Shown here: piece by piece, positions 31,840 through 42,846 of the stretch
How the letters are laid out: every line of letters begins with the position of its first letter
Position numbering within the stretch: the first letter of the stretch is position 1
NCBI GenBank assembly: GCA_038030265.1
Contig: CM075939.1
Coordinates: forward strand, 37,925,253-37,989,252
Origin: Corythucha ciliata
Taxonomy: Eukaryota; Arthropoda; Insecta; Hemiptera; Tingidae
Direction of reading: 5' to 3'
DNA length: 64,000 nt
Notes under the pieces: generated by a model
Told to the model about the DNA's origin: nothing
The model's database searches: none
What the model saw: the letters and a program-made list of their open reading frames with translations, nothing else
Position numbers and translations under genes: made by a program

Positions 31840-32333
31840 AGTCGGCATTTGTACGTATTATCAGCTCCTCTTTTCAGTTTCACCTCGCAGTTGAATCCTG
31901 AGAGATAGGATGCGTAACGTGGAAATCGTGCTGAAGTCATTGCTGGTAGCTTAGAAGCCTGGTGAAATATTCGATAAAGGGGCTGATTGTCGGTCACTAG
32001 CTGGAATTTCTGCCCGTAGAGGTAAATAAAAAAATGGCTCACAGAAAAGATGATGGCCAAGGCCTCGCGGTCAATTTGGCTGTAGTTACATTCTCCTGGA
32101 GTCGATGCACGAGATGCAAGGGCAACCACGATATAAGAAAGTATGCCAGTGACTCCCGTCGGACTGGCATCGCAAGTGACCACAAGTGGAAGCTCTGGAT
32201 TGAACCGGTAGGGGACCCTGTTACTAACAATCTCTTGTTTGAGTTTGAGGAATGCTGCTTCGCATTCCCTAGTCCACTGAAATTTTTTATTTTCTTGAAG
32301 AAGTAGACGTAGAGGTGCAGGTATTGTGGACAC
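31840..32333 (-). pseudogene. pol: Gypsy 2 RNase H
   Basis: Contains NKKFQWTRECEAAFLKLKQE (connection), LVVTCDASPTGVTGILSY (first Asp), SQIDREALAIIFSVSHFFIY (Glu) and KFQLVTDNQPLYRIF (third Asp), in family order. The reading frame changes after ADNTYKCRLPI, where the ADALSRLP-like end of the domain would be. Confidence 0.88.
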
Positions 32334-32432
32334 CTAGTGGATGAATTTTGAGTAGTACGTTATAAGACCACGAAGCAGCAAAGTTCTTTGACGTCTGTCG
32401 GTCTTCTCATTTTTGAAATTGCTTAAACCTTG

Positions 32433-33246
32433 TCAGGACTTTTCAGGATCACATTTTTGCGAATAACATGACCGAGGACGGCGGTATTTTAATTCAGTTT
32501 TGAAGAACTGGCATTTGTTTTTATTGGTGCAGATCATATTTTTGAAGTCGTGCCAGGCAAGAACGTAGTCGCGCAAGGCATTCTGATTTCGTTCAACTAT
32601 AGACAATAATGTCGTCAAAGAAAGAGAGCACGCCTTCGAGATTTGAAAGAATTTTGTCTTTCTCGCGGTTGAAATCTTCTGGCGTCGTTTTGACTCCAAA
32701 GGCTAGGCGATTCACTTTATAGATGCCTTTGGGCGTGGAAATGGTCAGTACTTTAGCGCTTTCCTCGTCCACCATGAAATGCAAATACGCTTTGAAGAGG
32801 TCAAGATGACAGAAACATTCCGCATCGGTGAGCACTGCCAGTCGTCTACTTTTGGTGTTGGATAGCGTGAATATACAATTTGAGGGTTCACTGTGTTCTT
32901 GTAGTCAACACATAAGCGAATACTCTCGTCCGCTTTCGGTACAGTGGTCGATTTTTGAAATTATGCCTTCGGCTTCTAAAGTCTCCAATTCTTTTTCCAT
33001 TTTTTCTCTGACAATGAGAGCGTACGGGACGTGTCTAGCTCGTAGAAAGATGGGTTTGGCATGTTCTCGGAGTTGCAGAGAGCAAGTGACACCCGGAACG
33101 CAACCAACCTTAGGTACGAAGATTGAAGGGATTTCAGCTAGAATGTCATCTATATCTTCATTTCGATTCACACTGTTAATGAAAAAAGGAGAGTAAGCAG
33201 AGAGGAGTCGAGTTCCTTCAGATTTATTCCCAATTGACGGATCCAA
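32433..33246 (-). pseudogene. pol: Gypsy 2 reverse transcriptase, frameshifted
   Basis: The upstream frame (33246-32905) carries the pre-RT linker and VEGIISKIDH-like region (EAEGIISKIDHCTESGREYS). Frame changes near 32840-32905 lead into HLDLFKAYLHFMVDEESAKV (motif A), KVNRLAFGVKTTPEDFNRE and LSFFDDIIVYS (FFDD catalytic box). Another shift near 32600 leads to a fragment ending at 32433. Confidence 0.85.
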
Positions 33247-33557
33247 ACGCGACCCAATAATGGTGAAAAATCATCGGGAACTATGTAGATTTCTTCAGTC
33301 GAATAGGTGTTTTTGTAGCGCACCTGTACATCGAGATTTCCATCTGGGACGAAAACGTTATTTGTGTAGGATCGGAAGGCAACATCTGATTTTTTTAGTT
33401 GTTTGTTGAGATGAAAACGTTTCAATTGTGAACGCGGAAGAAGAGTGTAACCAGCTCCGGAATCAACTTCGAATTTCTGGGGCTGTCCTTCGATTTCACC
33501 TGTTACGAAGTATTTCTCAGCGTCTTTTTTTCGAGTCTTTGTGACCGAAAATACCAA
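33168..33557 (-). pseudogene. pol: Gypsy 2 aspartic protease
   Basis: EVDSGAGYTLLPRSQL holds the catalytic DSGA. The flap strand and the C-terminal SPLLGRVWIRQLGINL match retropepsins of the gypsy group (GR.W). The length from DSGA to GR.W is normal, so this domain is nearly intact, but it is flanked by broken gag and RT. Confidence 0.85.
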
Positions 33558-33559
33558 CT

Positions 33560-34560
33560 ATTTGATTAAGACTCGAATACTCAGTTCCAACTGAGTTAGT
33601 AGGTTGACTACGTCTGGAAAAAAATTGTTCAGAACTTGAAGGATTACGAGTTTCGTTAGAAGCAAATAGTGTTGTGAGGCCCTTCTTTGTGCCTACACGA
33701 CAATGACTGTGGGTCAGTGCGGCATTCAACATTCTCGGCCACAGAGGACAAACATATTATCCATCCCCAAGCGTTGATAGTCGACCCTGGATTTTGAACG
33801 GGGACGTGGCCTGAGAGAATTTCGGGGTTTCTGAAATTTTACTTTATTTACGTCCTCAGTATTAGCGGTGCTACAGCTAATATTTGCTTGTTTTGAACTG
33901 AGTAGCCTACTATCGACTTTGGAGGCTTCCAGGGTTAAAGCTTTTTTTTAACTATTTCATTGAAAGATTTATTTTGTGATTGAAGGAGGTGTTCACGGAT
34001 CGAATTATCCCGTATTCCATGTATAAACTGATCACGTAGAAGAATTTCGGCAATGCTTTGTTCTCAGACATTCAAATTCAATGTCACGTCGAAGTAGGGC
34101 GACAAAATCAGCGATCGAGTGATTTGCCTCTTGATATAGGGACAGTAATTTGTGTTGAGCAACTAAAACATTTTTCTTTGGGCATAGATGCTCTTGAAGA
34201 AGCGTAATCAGCTTATCGTAGGTCAAATCAGTGGATTTCTTGGGCGCACTCAAATAAATAAGTAATTGATAGTGATTTGAGCCGATGGAGTTAAGGAGCA
34301 TCTGCTTACACAGATTTTTATCGGCGAAAATTCCTTTCATTCTCAGGTAATTCTCAAACCGTTGAACGTACATTGGAAAATTTTCTTTTGAAGGCGTAAA
34401 ATTTTAGAATGGAGGAATAGCGGCGGGTGTCGGTGTAAAAGAGGGAGAACGGCCCAAGCTGCCTGAAGAGCGAATCGCTTCAAGAAGCCTTTCCTGGTTT
34501 GAAGTAAACGAAGCCATGAATGCGGCAAATCGTTCGGCATCCATGATTTCGGTACTGGTA
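33560..34560 (-). pseudogene. gag: Gypsy 2 gag remnant
   Basis: Frames at 34540-34343 and 34373-34032 include a capsid-like segment: YVQRFENYLRMKGIFADKN, MLLNSIGSNHYQLLIYLSAP and TYDKLITLLQEHLCPKKNVL, then ANHSIADFVALLRRDIEFEC. The segment down to 33560 is scrambled and would hold the nucleocapsid, but no complete CCHC knuckle is readable. Confidence 0.75.
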
Positions 34561-34888
34561 CTAGAGGTAGTTAATAAAATGAAAAGTCCGACTTCATCAG
34601 CTCAAAGCCTGACAAGTCCTTATGAAATAGGAAGTTTCCTGGCTGAGTATCTCCGCGATGGACATTTTTTTGCCTTAATGTAAGTAAAATTGCCAGTTTA
34701 AGGTCTTAATCCAGCACAATTTCAGTTTAAGCACAATTGACAATGTGCCTGGCAGAGCGCAGGCCCGAGTTTCTGGTTATATTGGCTTAAGGTTACACGG
34801 GTCGTTGGCCATAACAATCTGAATCCTGTTTCTCTACTACTATTAAGCGGTATACTTTTTTATATTTAGCGCGATTTGTAGCCCGAAA
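34561..34888. other. Spacer before the THAP ORF; no gene
   Basis: No frame of note. TTACACGGGTCGTTGG near 34793 weakly resembles, in reverse, sequence around 36188-36200 (GACCCGTAA). That could be a diverged terminal repeat for the THAP and SAP pair, but the match is poor. Confidence 0.3.
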
Positions 34889-35278
34889 ATGGGGAGGTAC
34901 TGTTGTTTTGGGATTTGTAACAGTGACGGGCGTCCCGGCCGCCCTGGTTATGACCCTTCCGTCAAATTTTTTAAGTTTCCTCAACCGTGCCAAGTTTATA
35001 GGTGGGACGTTGACGAGTGGACCCCAATCGCGGAAAATCGCCACATTTCCGGATGTAATGATTGCCGACTGTGTCGCGAGTGGATGAAACTCTGTAAGAG
35101 GAAGGACGAGAGATTCCAGTCCCTGAGGAACATCTCTAGGGGATCCGTCATATGCTCCAAGCATTTCGAGGAGAACCTTGATGCTTTGGACTATGCGGTC
35201 CATCGCCCAATGAGTTACAATCCGGTGGAGTCTATACAACCAAACAAATTTATTCTCTCGAAAAATGAAGCATTTTGA
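34889..35278 (+). CDS. THAP-type zinc-finger protein, truncated
   Basis: The ORF starts MGRYCCFGICNSD and continues with VKFFKFP, a tryptophan in YRWDVDEW, and VICSKHFEENL. This is the THAP C2-C-H layout: Cys pair at the start, later C-x2-H, plus the C-terminal position of a basic/hydrophobic motif. THAP domains bind DNA and are common in transposases and their partners. After about residue 113 the frame runs into a repeated hairpin sequence (GTGGAGTCTATACAACC) that also occurs at 7290 and 51650, so the natural C-terminus is lost. It faces the SAP-like exon at 35585-35993. This is probably the DNA-binding half of a two-gene transposon, here truncated. Confidence 0.7.
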   Translation: MGRYCCFGICNSDGRPGRPGYDPSVKFFKFPQPCQVYRWDVDEWTPIAENRHISGCNDCRLCREWMKLCKRKDERFQSLRNISRGSVICSKHFEENLDALDYAVHRPMSYNPVESIQPNKFILSKNEAF

Positions 35279-35345
35279 TTGGTTGCATAATATACTACAC
35301 GGACGCATTACATATTTTATGGTTTGTGAACAGGGCTTAAAAGCT
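35226..35345. mobile_element. Hairpin MITE copy terminating the THAP ORF
   Basis: It shares GTGGAGTCTATACAACCAAA, AATTTATTC and a GGTTTGTGAACAGGG end with 51641-51760, and is inverted relative to 7269-7330. It supplies the last ~16 codons and the stop of the THAP ORF. The left boundary is approximate. Confidence 0.55.
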
Positions 35346-35584
35346 GTTCTTTTTGGGTATTTTATTGGAGTTGAATTCAAGTGCAGTGAAATAAAATTAA
35401 ACAAGAACTTACTAGAATTTAAAAATAATATGTATTAGACTTTATTAATCATATCAATAATGCAAGAAGAGGCAAAAAATAAATAGCCGCTGACAAAAAA
35501 AAGGCAATCAATTTTTTCTTTTCCACCATTCACCATTCAAGTTTAGATTGGTAGTACTTGATAATTGAAAATTTGTTCACTTAC

Positions 35585-35993
35585 CCGAACTCGTATTATC
35601 CCCTGATTTTTCTATGAGAACCTCGCATTTCATGTGGTCAGCCACAATGCGGTCCGAAAATTTAGCCGGAATCGGGATGGAGGGAAATTTTCCCCAACCT
35701 GTGATAGGGAAAACATCGAAATCAGAGGAGGACGAAGGAGCTGCGTAGTGCGGATACCTTTTCTTGGAGCCACCGTCGACCGTCATATCCACCGGTAAAT
35801 TAGAATCGAGAACATTTTTCGCCGTGCTAACCAAGTACTCCTTCGATTTGGACTGTAATTTCACCTCTTTGCACTTTAAAAACCTGACGAGATCCTCCAC
35901 CGTAGCGGCATCAGGACTCCCTGACCAGACTGCACCCGGTACATCTTCCGGGTTCAATTTAACTTTCTTGAATGTTCGCGTCGCACTCATGAG
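35585..35993 (-). pseudogene. SAP-like first coding exon of a SWIM/YqaJ-type gene
   Basis: On the minus strand TATTTTATCTTGCAG forms a splice acceptor just before the first ATG at 35990 (MSATRTFKKVKLNPEDVPGA). The frame then has TVEDLVRFLKCKEVKLQSKS plus KEYLVSTAKNVL, a SAP-like helix-extended loop-helix that binds DNA. It ends at a good donor, TTCGG|GTAAGT, at 35584. In the wider family of invertebrate SWIM plus YqaJ proteins such a SAP-like segment is N-terminal. No downstream SWIM or YqaJ exon is found to the left, so the gene is cut down to one exon, with the THAP ORF next on the opposite strand. Assignment to that family is inference from motif order. Confidence 0.55.
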
Positions 35994-36009
35994 CTGCAAG
36001 ATAAAATAG

Positions 36010-38930
36010 GTAATTAGTGCCTTGCACGAATTTGTGCTAATAAAATCATTATTTTTTAAGCTGTGGGTTCATAGCTCTGTAGCCTGCTGAAGCATTTACT
36101 TTTTAAATAGAGTTTTCGTGCAAACTTGACCGTTCTAGAGAGCCACACCCCAGCAGCAATAAATAAACAATCAGTTTTTGATAAATAGTGACCCGTAATG
36201 AGCTTCCTTACTTTAAAATACTAATTATTATTAGGCGAGGGATATAAGAGGGAAAAAAATAAGGAGAACGACTTACTTAAACTTCCTCATAGGAAACCGT
36301 CATTAAAACCCTGAATGCGCATGTCGGCACATCGTTTATTGCCAGTTTCGGGACCTATCTTGTGGCAGTAGAACCCAGGCTAACCGGTATATCAAAGAGC
36401 GCAAAAAGCCTGAAGAATATTCACGAAATTGGAACCGCGGGATTACAAATTTTTGGTCCTAATTTCGGAGAAATTGCAAGTTTTGAGGCCCTTTTTTGTG
36501 GTCACCGGCCTGCCCTGGACCGGTCCGGCTACTTTTGGAGCATTCTTTAAGCCTCTGCAAACATTCGCAGGCTGCTAAACGTGTCTGCATCACAGTTGGA
36601 AATTGAAACCCCTTAAACGGATCGTCTGATCGAAAACCCGTTTCAAATTTTTGATTAATCACACCGAGAAGGGCGGTCGTCTATAATAATCTAATAGAAG
36701 TTTCTAATAATAATAAGGTAATAGTAAGTTTTTAATAAGTTCAAGCTGGTGAAAAGAGGGAGGATTTTTATTAAGGGTTCTAATAGTTAATTATTGTTTA
36801 TCGGGTGGCCAAGTGGGTTAAAAATCTAGAATAATGATATATTCCACAACATTACATTTTCGCACATCAATGATATCCGAGCTACTTCCAATATTATACA
36901 TATAACTCTCTTATTACTATTCTCCCCCGATTGTAACATTAAATTTCAAGTTTTTTTTTATTGCTCTGCGGACGATATCGTTTTAACTTGAACCGAATTC
37001 CAAGGTGTAAATTACAACGTTCAAGTTTGAGTACATTAATCAAGGTGTAGGAGAAGATAAAATAGACGGAAAAGTGTCTTCACTTTATATCATTTTCCGA
37101 GCAACCAAATACCAAAGGTTAATCAAAACGGTGATCTCTCGAACGATACAAGCGATTCGAAGAACTGTGCGGATAATTTCATGTCTTCCGTGAAATATTT
37201 TGCGGTGAGAGGAAAACAACACGGTACGTAACAATTTGGAATTACCCGACTCCTTTTTTGTCTGTCGCATGAATATTCACCGGTGACAATACCACCTAAA
37301 TTGAGTTTTCATTTATAGAGACGTGAAACGAATTTTTTAGAATATTTAATTTATTTTTTTCCTTCTTGCCATTACCTTTTCAACACTTGGCCCAGACGAA
37401 CCCTTTACTGAGTAAAGGCTCGGAGACGAGAAAGGAGAGGGTCAAGGCGGATATTATTTATTATTCCGGGCTCCCGGGATGTATAACGGGTGACAGGGAT
37501 GGCTTGGGAGAGGAATTAATGAACACTCTAAAAACAGGGGCTGTGAAAGTCTCTTTCGAACCGTTAAACATTGCCTGGAGACAATGAATTATGAAATAAG
37601 TACGGCTGTGAGACTCAGTGAAACATGGGCACCGTCGTCAACATGTCGCCATGGGAGGGAGGGGAAAAAAGTTGCAATCAAGTTGACTTCAATAGCTTGA
37701 CAATATACACGAGTTTTAATATCCGGTCGTTCTTAAATCTCGACGAAGATTTCGCTGTCAACGACGCAGCTTCTTATATGAAAAAAAAAGAGAAAAAAAG
37801 CTTTGGTGAGACGCGATTATGTTTCCCTCCTATAGTCATTTCAGGGGGATCATGCATTGAATACTGCATGAGGCCATGGATCTAGGACACTGAGGTTTGT
37901 GATTCACATCGATGATTCTGGTCCGCCGGCGAGACGGGAGGGAGGAAATAATTCCAAGAATTCCTAACTCCAGAGTTGGGTTATGAGGAGGGTAGATGGT
38001 TGCAACCAACGTAAATAATAGACAACAGTCCGTTAAGTAGTTCCATCATCCCTCTTTTCCCTTGAAACAAAACTTCATCCCTTTGCTTTTATAATGCCAG
38101 TATTTTCCAGAAAACAAAGTTGAGCTGTTTTGAATAAAAGCAATTTTTCGTTTTTAAGCTACGCTGAAATTAGGAATTGTAATCAAGCTACTACCTACAT
38201 TAGAAGGAGGTTTCGGGTGTTAAATTTCAAAGTTCATGAGAACATTTCTCAACAATGTTAATGTTTTCCAGTTAAGGAGACAGTTTGACGGTGGATAGAA
38301 AGGGGAGGGGGGCTAAAGCGAGACTCGCGTTTACTTAACTCAAGCAGTTCTCAAGAGGGCGTGGAATATACAGAGTTATTAATTTATACTGAAGGAGATT
38401 GGGCAATGGTGAGTTTATCCAGATTTGAAATTCAGAATTTGTGATCTCATCAAAAAGTTAACGGCGTGCTGAATTTTATGGAAAAAGCATACTGCTCTTA
38501 ATCCACGCAAACAACTTCGGCATGGTTTAACAAATAGGGGAGAACTTTTGGGGTTGAAAGTTAACGTCAGGCCATCACCGTATCTCGGTGCTTTTATAGT
38601 AGTAGCATGTATGAAGTGTAATGTAATACGAGTAAAGTGTGTGCAAGGTCTTTTGTATATGTTGACGTTTAAAGAATTACATTATATGGGCATCCTTTCT
38701 TATCTACACCAACTTTTTTTCTTTTCATCGTTGAATTTTTTCGGAGTTATATGTCTTGGGGCTGAAATACGTTAACAGTTTTTACTCTTTTTTACCTTTA
38801 TACGTAGAAAGATCGAAACATGATAATTATAGGGAATAAACCTGCCTCTGGGTTAAAACTAAAATGTAATGAAGCATTTGCAATGAAGAAAACAAACAGC
38901 GTCCAACTTCCATGGTCCGTGCTCTGAACG
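36010..38930. other. No gene recognised
   Basis: AT-rich spacer with incidental frames (for example 37085-37270 minus, 37366-37587 plus, 38548-38775 plus) that have no motifs. 36420-36480 carries a trace of the 'gaaattgcaagttttgagg' repeat vocabulary. The frame at 37625-37885 crosses an A-rich run and is not convincing. Confidence 0.5.
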
Positions 38931-39690
38931 GCGGGTGTCAACGTCAACGATGGGTTCATGCAACTTCAACTAAGTAAACCAAGCTCCAATCTGTGCACTT
39001 TCAGCACACCTTTCGACAGGTACAAGTACCCTCGCTTACCTTTTGGTATTTCTTCTTCACCGGAGATTTTTCAAAGAAAACTCATGGAAATATTTGGCGA
39101 CATTCCTGATATTGATATATATTTTGATGATTTAATTGTGTACGGGGCATACAAATACGAACATGGTGTAGCTCTGTTCACTGTACTGGTGCGTGCCAAA
39201 GCTAATAAAGTGCGTTTTAATCTTAATAAACTTCAGTATAAACAGCCAACTGCGAATTTCGTGGGTCAAGTTGTATCGAAAGACGGAGCCCGACCAAACG
39301 ACAAAAATGGACATGCCTTAATATTCATGACGAGACCAAAAGACAAACCCAGTTTACTCAGATTTTTAGGACTAACAAAATTTGTTTTCGAAATTCCTAC
39401 CCAACCTTGCAAAAATGTCCTTGAACCTTCGAAACTTAACCGGGAGCAGCGTTCCGTTTGCTTGGACGGAAGCTCATGATTCAACCACATAAAAAAATCA
39501 ATTTCCGCTATTCCTACATTAAATTTTTTCGATCCACCCAAGCCCATCCTCATTCAAACGGATGCTTCTTGTGAGGGTCTGGGTTCATGTCTTTTACAGG
39601 AAGGAGCACCAGTAGCATTCGCTTCTCGGAGCCTGAACAAAGCCGAACAAAATGACTGTCAAATTGAGCGTGAATTATTGCTAGATTTTA
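38931..39690 (+). pseudogene. pol: Ty3/gypsy RT and RNase H fragment (third family)
   Basis: RT segment: NDGFMQLQLSKP, the strand TPFDRYKYPRLPFGISSSPE, IDIYFDDLIVYG (catalytic YFDD box), and NFVGQVVSKDG in the thumb. After a stop near 39479 and a frame change the RNase H start is readable as ILIQTDASCEGLGSCLLQEG then FASRSLNKAEQNDCQIEREL, with the first Asp and the Glu. The sequence then switches abruptly at ~39690 to a non-LTR endonuclease remnant. Fragment only, with no LTRs. Confidence 0.85.
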
Positions 39691-41600
39691 TCGTGATTCC
39701 CTGTTTGCACGATCCCTATCGTGATCTGTTTGGACAGTGCTCGGTGTCGGGGTTGTCTGACCACGAGCTCGTGTATGTATATTATGCTCTCGACGTAAAG
39801 CCGTGGAACGTGGGGGACGGCGCGGTGTAACTTAGGGTGCGTGAATCGGGAGGTTACGAGTAGGGAATTTCCGGGGGAATCGTGGTTGTCGTTACGGATC
39901 GATTCGGCCTGTGAATGAGTTGGCCCCAGCAGTTAGTAAGTTTCTACTATTTGGGAATCTTGGATTAATAATGCTCCCACATGGCTGAAGACCCGGAATA
40001 GGGCGCCCTTGCCCTGGGTCACTCCCGATATTCGTCAGAAGATGAGATTTAGATATTAGTTGTGGGGGCGATGGTGGAGATCGCAGAGGCCGGATGATAG
40101 GGAGCGGTTTTGTCGTGCGCTGAACGAGGTCATTACTCTCGCCAGGCCTGCAAAGAAGTGGGTGTTGACGGTCTGCCGCCTTCTTTCATTAGGCGGTGCA
40201 TGGGGTGGCTATATCTCCGAGTCTGGTCTCCCACTTTAATGCATTGCTTCAGACACGGTTTTCCCTAAGATCTGGAAGGTTGCGAGGGTGAGAGCACTCC
40301 CTAAGGTCCCACGGCAGCTGACCCTTGGTGATTACAGGCCCATTTCGATATTGCTATGCTTATCAAAGGTTCTGAAGAAGGTAGGAACCTTCGTATCAAC
40401 CGTCATCAGTCGGGATTTAGAGAGGACCGTAGTACGCAGACTGCGCTACTCTAGGTGGTGGAAGATATTTGTATGGCGATCGACTGCGGGGAGGTCACAA
40501 TCGTTGTTCTAGTCGATTTTAGCAGGGCATTCAATCGAGTAAATCATGGGATTCTACTACAGAAAGCAGCCGGTTTGGGGTTCTCGAGCAGCGTCTTGCG
40601 CTGAGTGGCCTCGTACCTTGGAGGGTGGAGCCAGGTGGTGGAGGATCCAGGGACTGGGGAGTCGTCTTCGCTCATGTTTAACAGCCAGACGGAGTGCCAC
40701 GGGGAGTGGTCTTGGGACCTGATTTCCTTCCCACTGCGAATAACATCTTTTCGCTGATTACCTTGTCATATTTTACTTGTTCAGACTTGCTGATCTGGCA
40801 GAGGGGATTTGTTCAGACTTGCTGATCTGGCAGAGGGGATTTTGCGAGTGAATGATGAAATGACCGCTGTGTATTCATGGTCGATTGGTAATCATATGCC
40901 TCTTAACATAGAAAAGACCCGAGCTATTGTCTGTGGGTCCAGATCATTCGTGAACCGTATCTACTCGGCTGTATACCATCCAATCAAGCGCCGAGAGTCT
41001 TAGGGGTCACGATAGATTCGTGCCTCTCTTGGAAAAGCCATTGTCTGGGGGTGGTACGTGGGGTTTTCCACACACTAGGGCAGCTTTAAGGCGGCTCAGG
41101 GCTACTTACCTCGTGGACTGCGGGAGCATTTTGTTAGGTCGCTAGTTTTTCCGGCGTTTGATTATTGTTCGGCGCTTTTTGTGGGACGGTCCCAAGAAAA
41201 CTGCTGATGTACTGGGCTATGAATGCAAGCATGCGGTTCATTCTTGATCTCCCGTATGACTGTCACATGGCGCCCTATTACTCCCAGCTCGGTTGGCTTA
41301 AGCCTGCTGTAAGGAGACAATTTATTTTCGGGTGTTTCTTGTACAAATTGTTGCTCACGAGCCGTCCGAATTATTTGAGGATATGCTCCCTTGGCGGGTG
41401 TTCGAGGTAGGTCTAGGCTGATGATGATTCCGGCCCATCGAACGTCCGCCTTCGCCCATGGGTTTATTATTGAGTCCGTCAGGCTCTGGAATGCAATACC
41501 CTGGGAATTTAGGTCAATCAAAACGTTTCCGTTGTTCCGCAAGAAGTTCTTTGTTTTTTGTGCTTCCCATTGCTGTGACTCTGTGGTTCTGTGCCTTCTT
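39691..41600 (+). pseudogene. Non-LTR retrotransposon ORF2 remnant
   Basis: Order on the plus strand: endonuclease end (VSGLSDHELVYVYYAL, the SDH motif, ~39740-39800); linker; LGDYRPISILLCLSKVLKKV (RT motif 1, 40325-40385); SGFREDRSTQTAL-type motif 2; VLVDFSRAFNRVNHGILL (motif A, ~40505-40560); DGVPRGVVLGPDFL (motif B, ~40688); a degraded motif C around 40775 where FADD is no longer readable; and a C-terminal block MIPAHRTSAFAHGFIIESVR then LWNAIPWEFRSIKTF (~41425-41525), typical of RTE/Jockey-like proteins. Frames shift repeatedly. A 32-bp tandem duplication lies at motif C. Confidence 0.82.
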
Positions 41601-41639
41601 CTTCTTTGGTCTTCATTTGGTTTTGCAAGAGCTAAACCC

Positions 41640-42090
41640 GCAAAATTGATTTTTTATGGGCGAATCCTCACCCCAGCAAAATTAGTTATTAAAATGCTCC
41701 GCGCCCCACGAAATTATTTTTTGAATGAGTCAAAAGCGGAGCAATTTTGTTTTTTGCTGAAGCGAAACTCCCTTTTTAGATCAGTCAGCTCGGAGAAATT
41801 TAAATTTACAAGGTGCCCAAGGTGAAAGTTGGTTATTGTGTTAGCAAAAACCAAGAAGTCGGGGTCTGTGAGAGCCAAATCTGTGAAATATTTCGACTTG
41901 GAGAGTACCTAACTAGCGGATTTATCTTGCATGGGTCAGCCATACGCTAATTTGCTTTTTACGGAGCATATTATGACCTGTGAAATTGGGTTTTGTGAGA
42001 AATGAGCAATACCTAATCCACAAAATTTGGCTTTCGAAAGGACCAAAGCCATGAAATTGATTTATTTATGTGTGACATTGTAGTTGAAAG
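41640..42090. repeat. Degenerate 'gcaaaattggtttttt' repeat field
   Basis: Words such as CGCAAAATTGATTTTT, CTGTGAAA and CCACAAAATTTGG recur every ~45 bases. Related to 18270-18990 and 58920-59500. No gene. Confidence 0.5.
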
Positions 42091-42347
42091 TGGTGAAATC
42101 TGCAGATTCTAGCAATCGAAGAAATCGGGACAGTAAAATGGGGAAAAGTGCCTCAAGAATCGTCCATTTCGTCTCCGCGATTCCAAAAGAGTCACACTTT
42201 TGGGTGTGTAATTTTGCTTTTGTCGTGGCGATGGAGGTGTGGGTGGGAAGGCTCTGGAAAATGTTTCGTTACGGCCTTGCTCGACAATTCCCGTTTTTCA
42301 GTCAAGTAAACTTATCAAGTCAAGTTTTCAGTCAAGTAAACTTAAGT

Positions 42348-42668
42348 AATCATCCCTCGTCTACTACTCGGCATACATTTTCTCGCCTTATTTCTGCACC
42401 AATCCTGGTTTTTAAGGACTCGTTTCAATCTTCAGGAAATTCCGCATATGCAGTAGTTTTCCTTTTTTCAAATTTCATCCCAGAAGTTATTTTAAATTCG
42501 CCTTGAACTTTTACCTTGTAATTTTACGGTGTTTTTCGACTTATTTCAAAAAAGGAAAACTACTGCATATTCGGAATTTCCTGTAGATTAAAATGAGTCC
42601 TTAAAAACCAAGATTGGTGCAGAAATAGGGCCAGAAAATGTATACCGAGTAGTAGGTGAGGCGTGATT
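42348..42668. mobile_element. Foldback element with ~125-bp arms
   Basis: The left arm AATCATCCCTCGTCTACTAC... through CAGTAGTTTTCC is repeated in reverse in 42545-42668 with few differences. The spacer is about 70 bp. Directly to the left, TTTTCAGTCAAGTAAACTTA occurs twice (about 42297 and 42326). Non-coding. Confidence 0.75.
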
Positions 42669-42846
42669 GGAGGGGGGTCGAGCAACTCCCCCTTAACGGC
42701 AAGAATGCAGTGTTGAGTCAGCGTAGGAAACTGTCAATCAGTAGTTGATCGTTCTCGCGCCAAAACATTTTCAAAACCATACCCCAAACCCCATCTCGAG
42801 GTTAAAATCTTAAATTTTAGGATCAATGTCTCGATGGTATAAACTG

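Larger units (their letters stand above)
31190..34560 (-). mobile_element. Ty3/gypsy element 2, minus strand, no LTRs seen
   Basis: In minus-strand order: gag, protease, RT, RNase H, integrase, all recognisable and all broken. No paired LTRs were found at either side, so the copy is probably truncated at both ends. It differs clearly in protein sequence from the copy at 3916-8882 (its RT box is FFDD rather than FYDD), so it is a different family. Confidence 0.85.
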
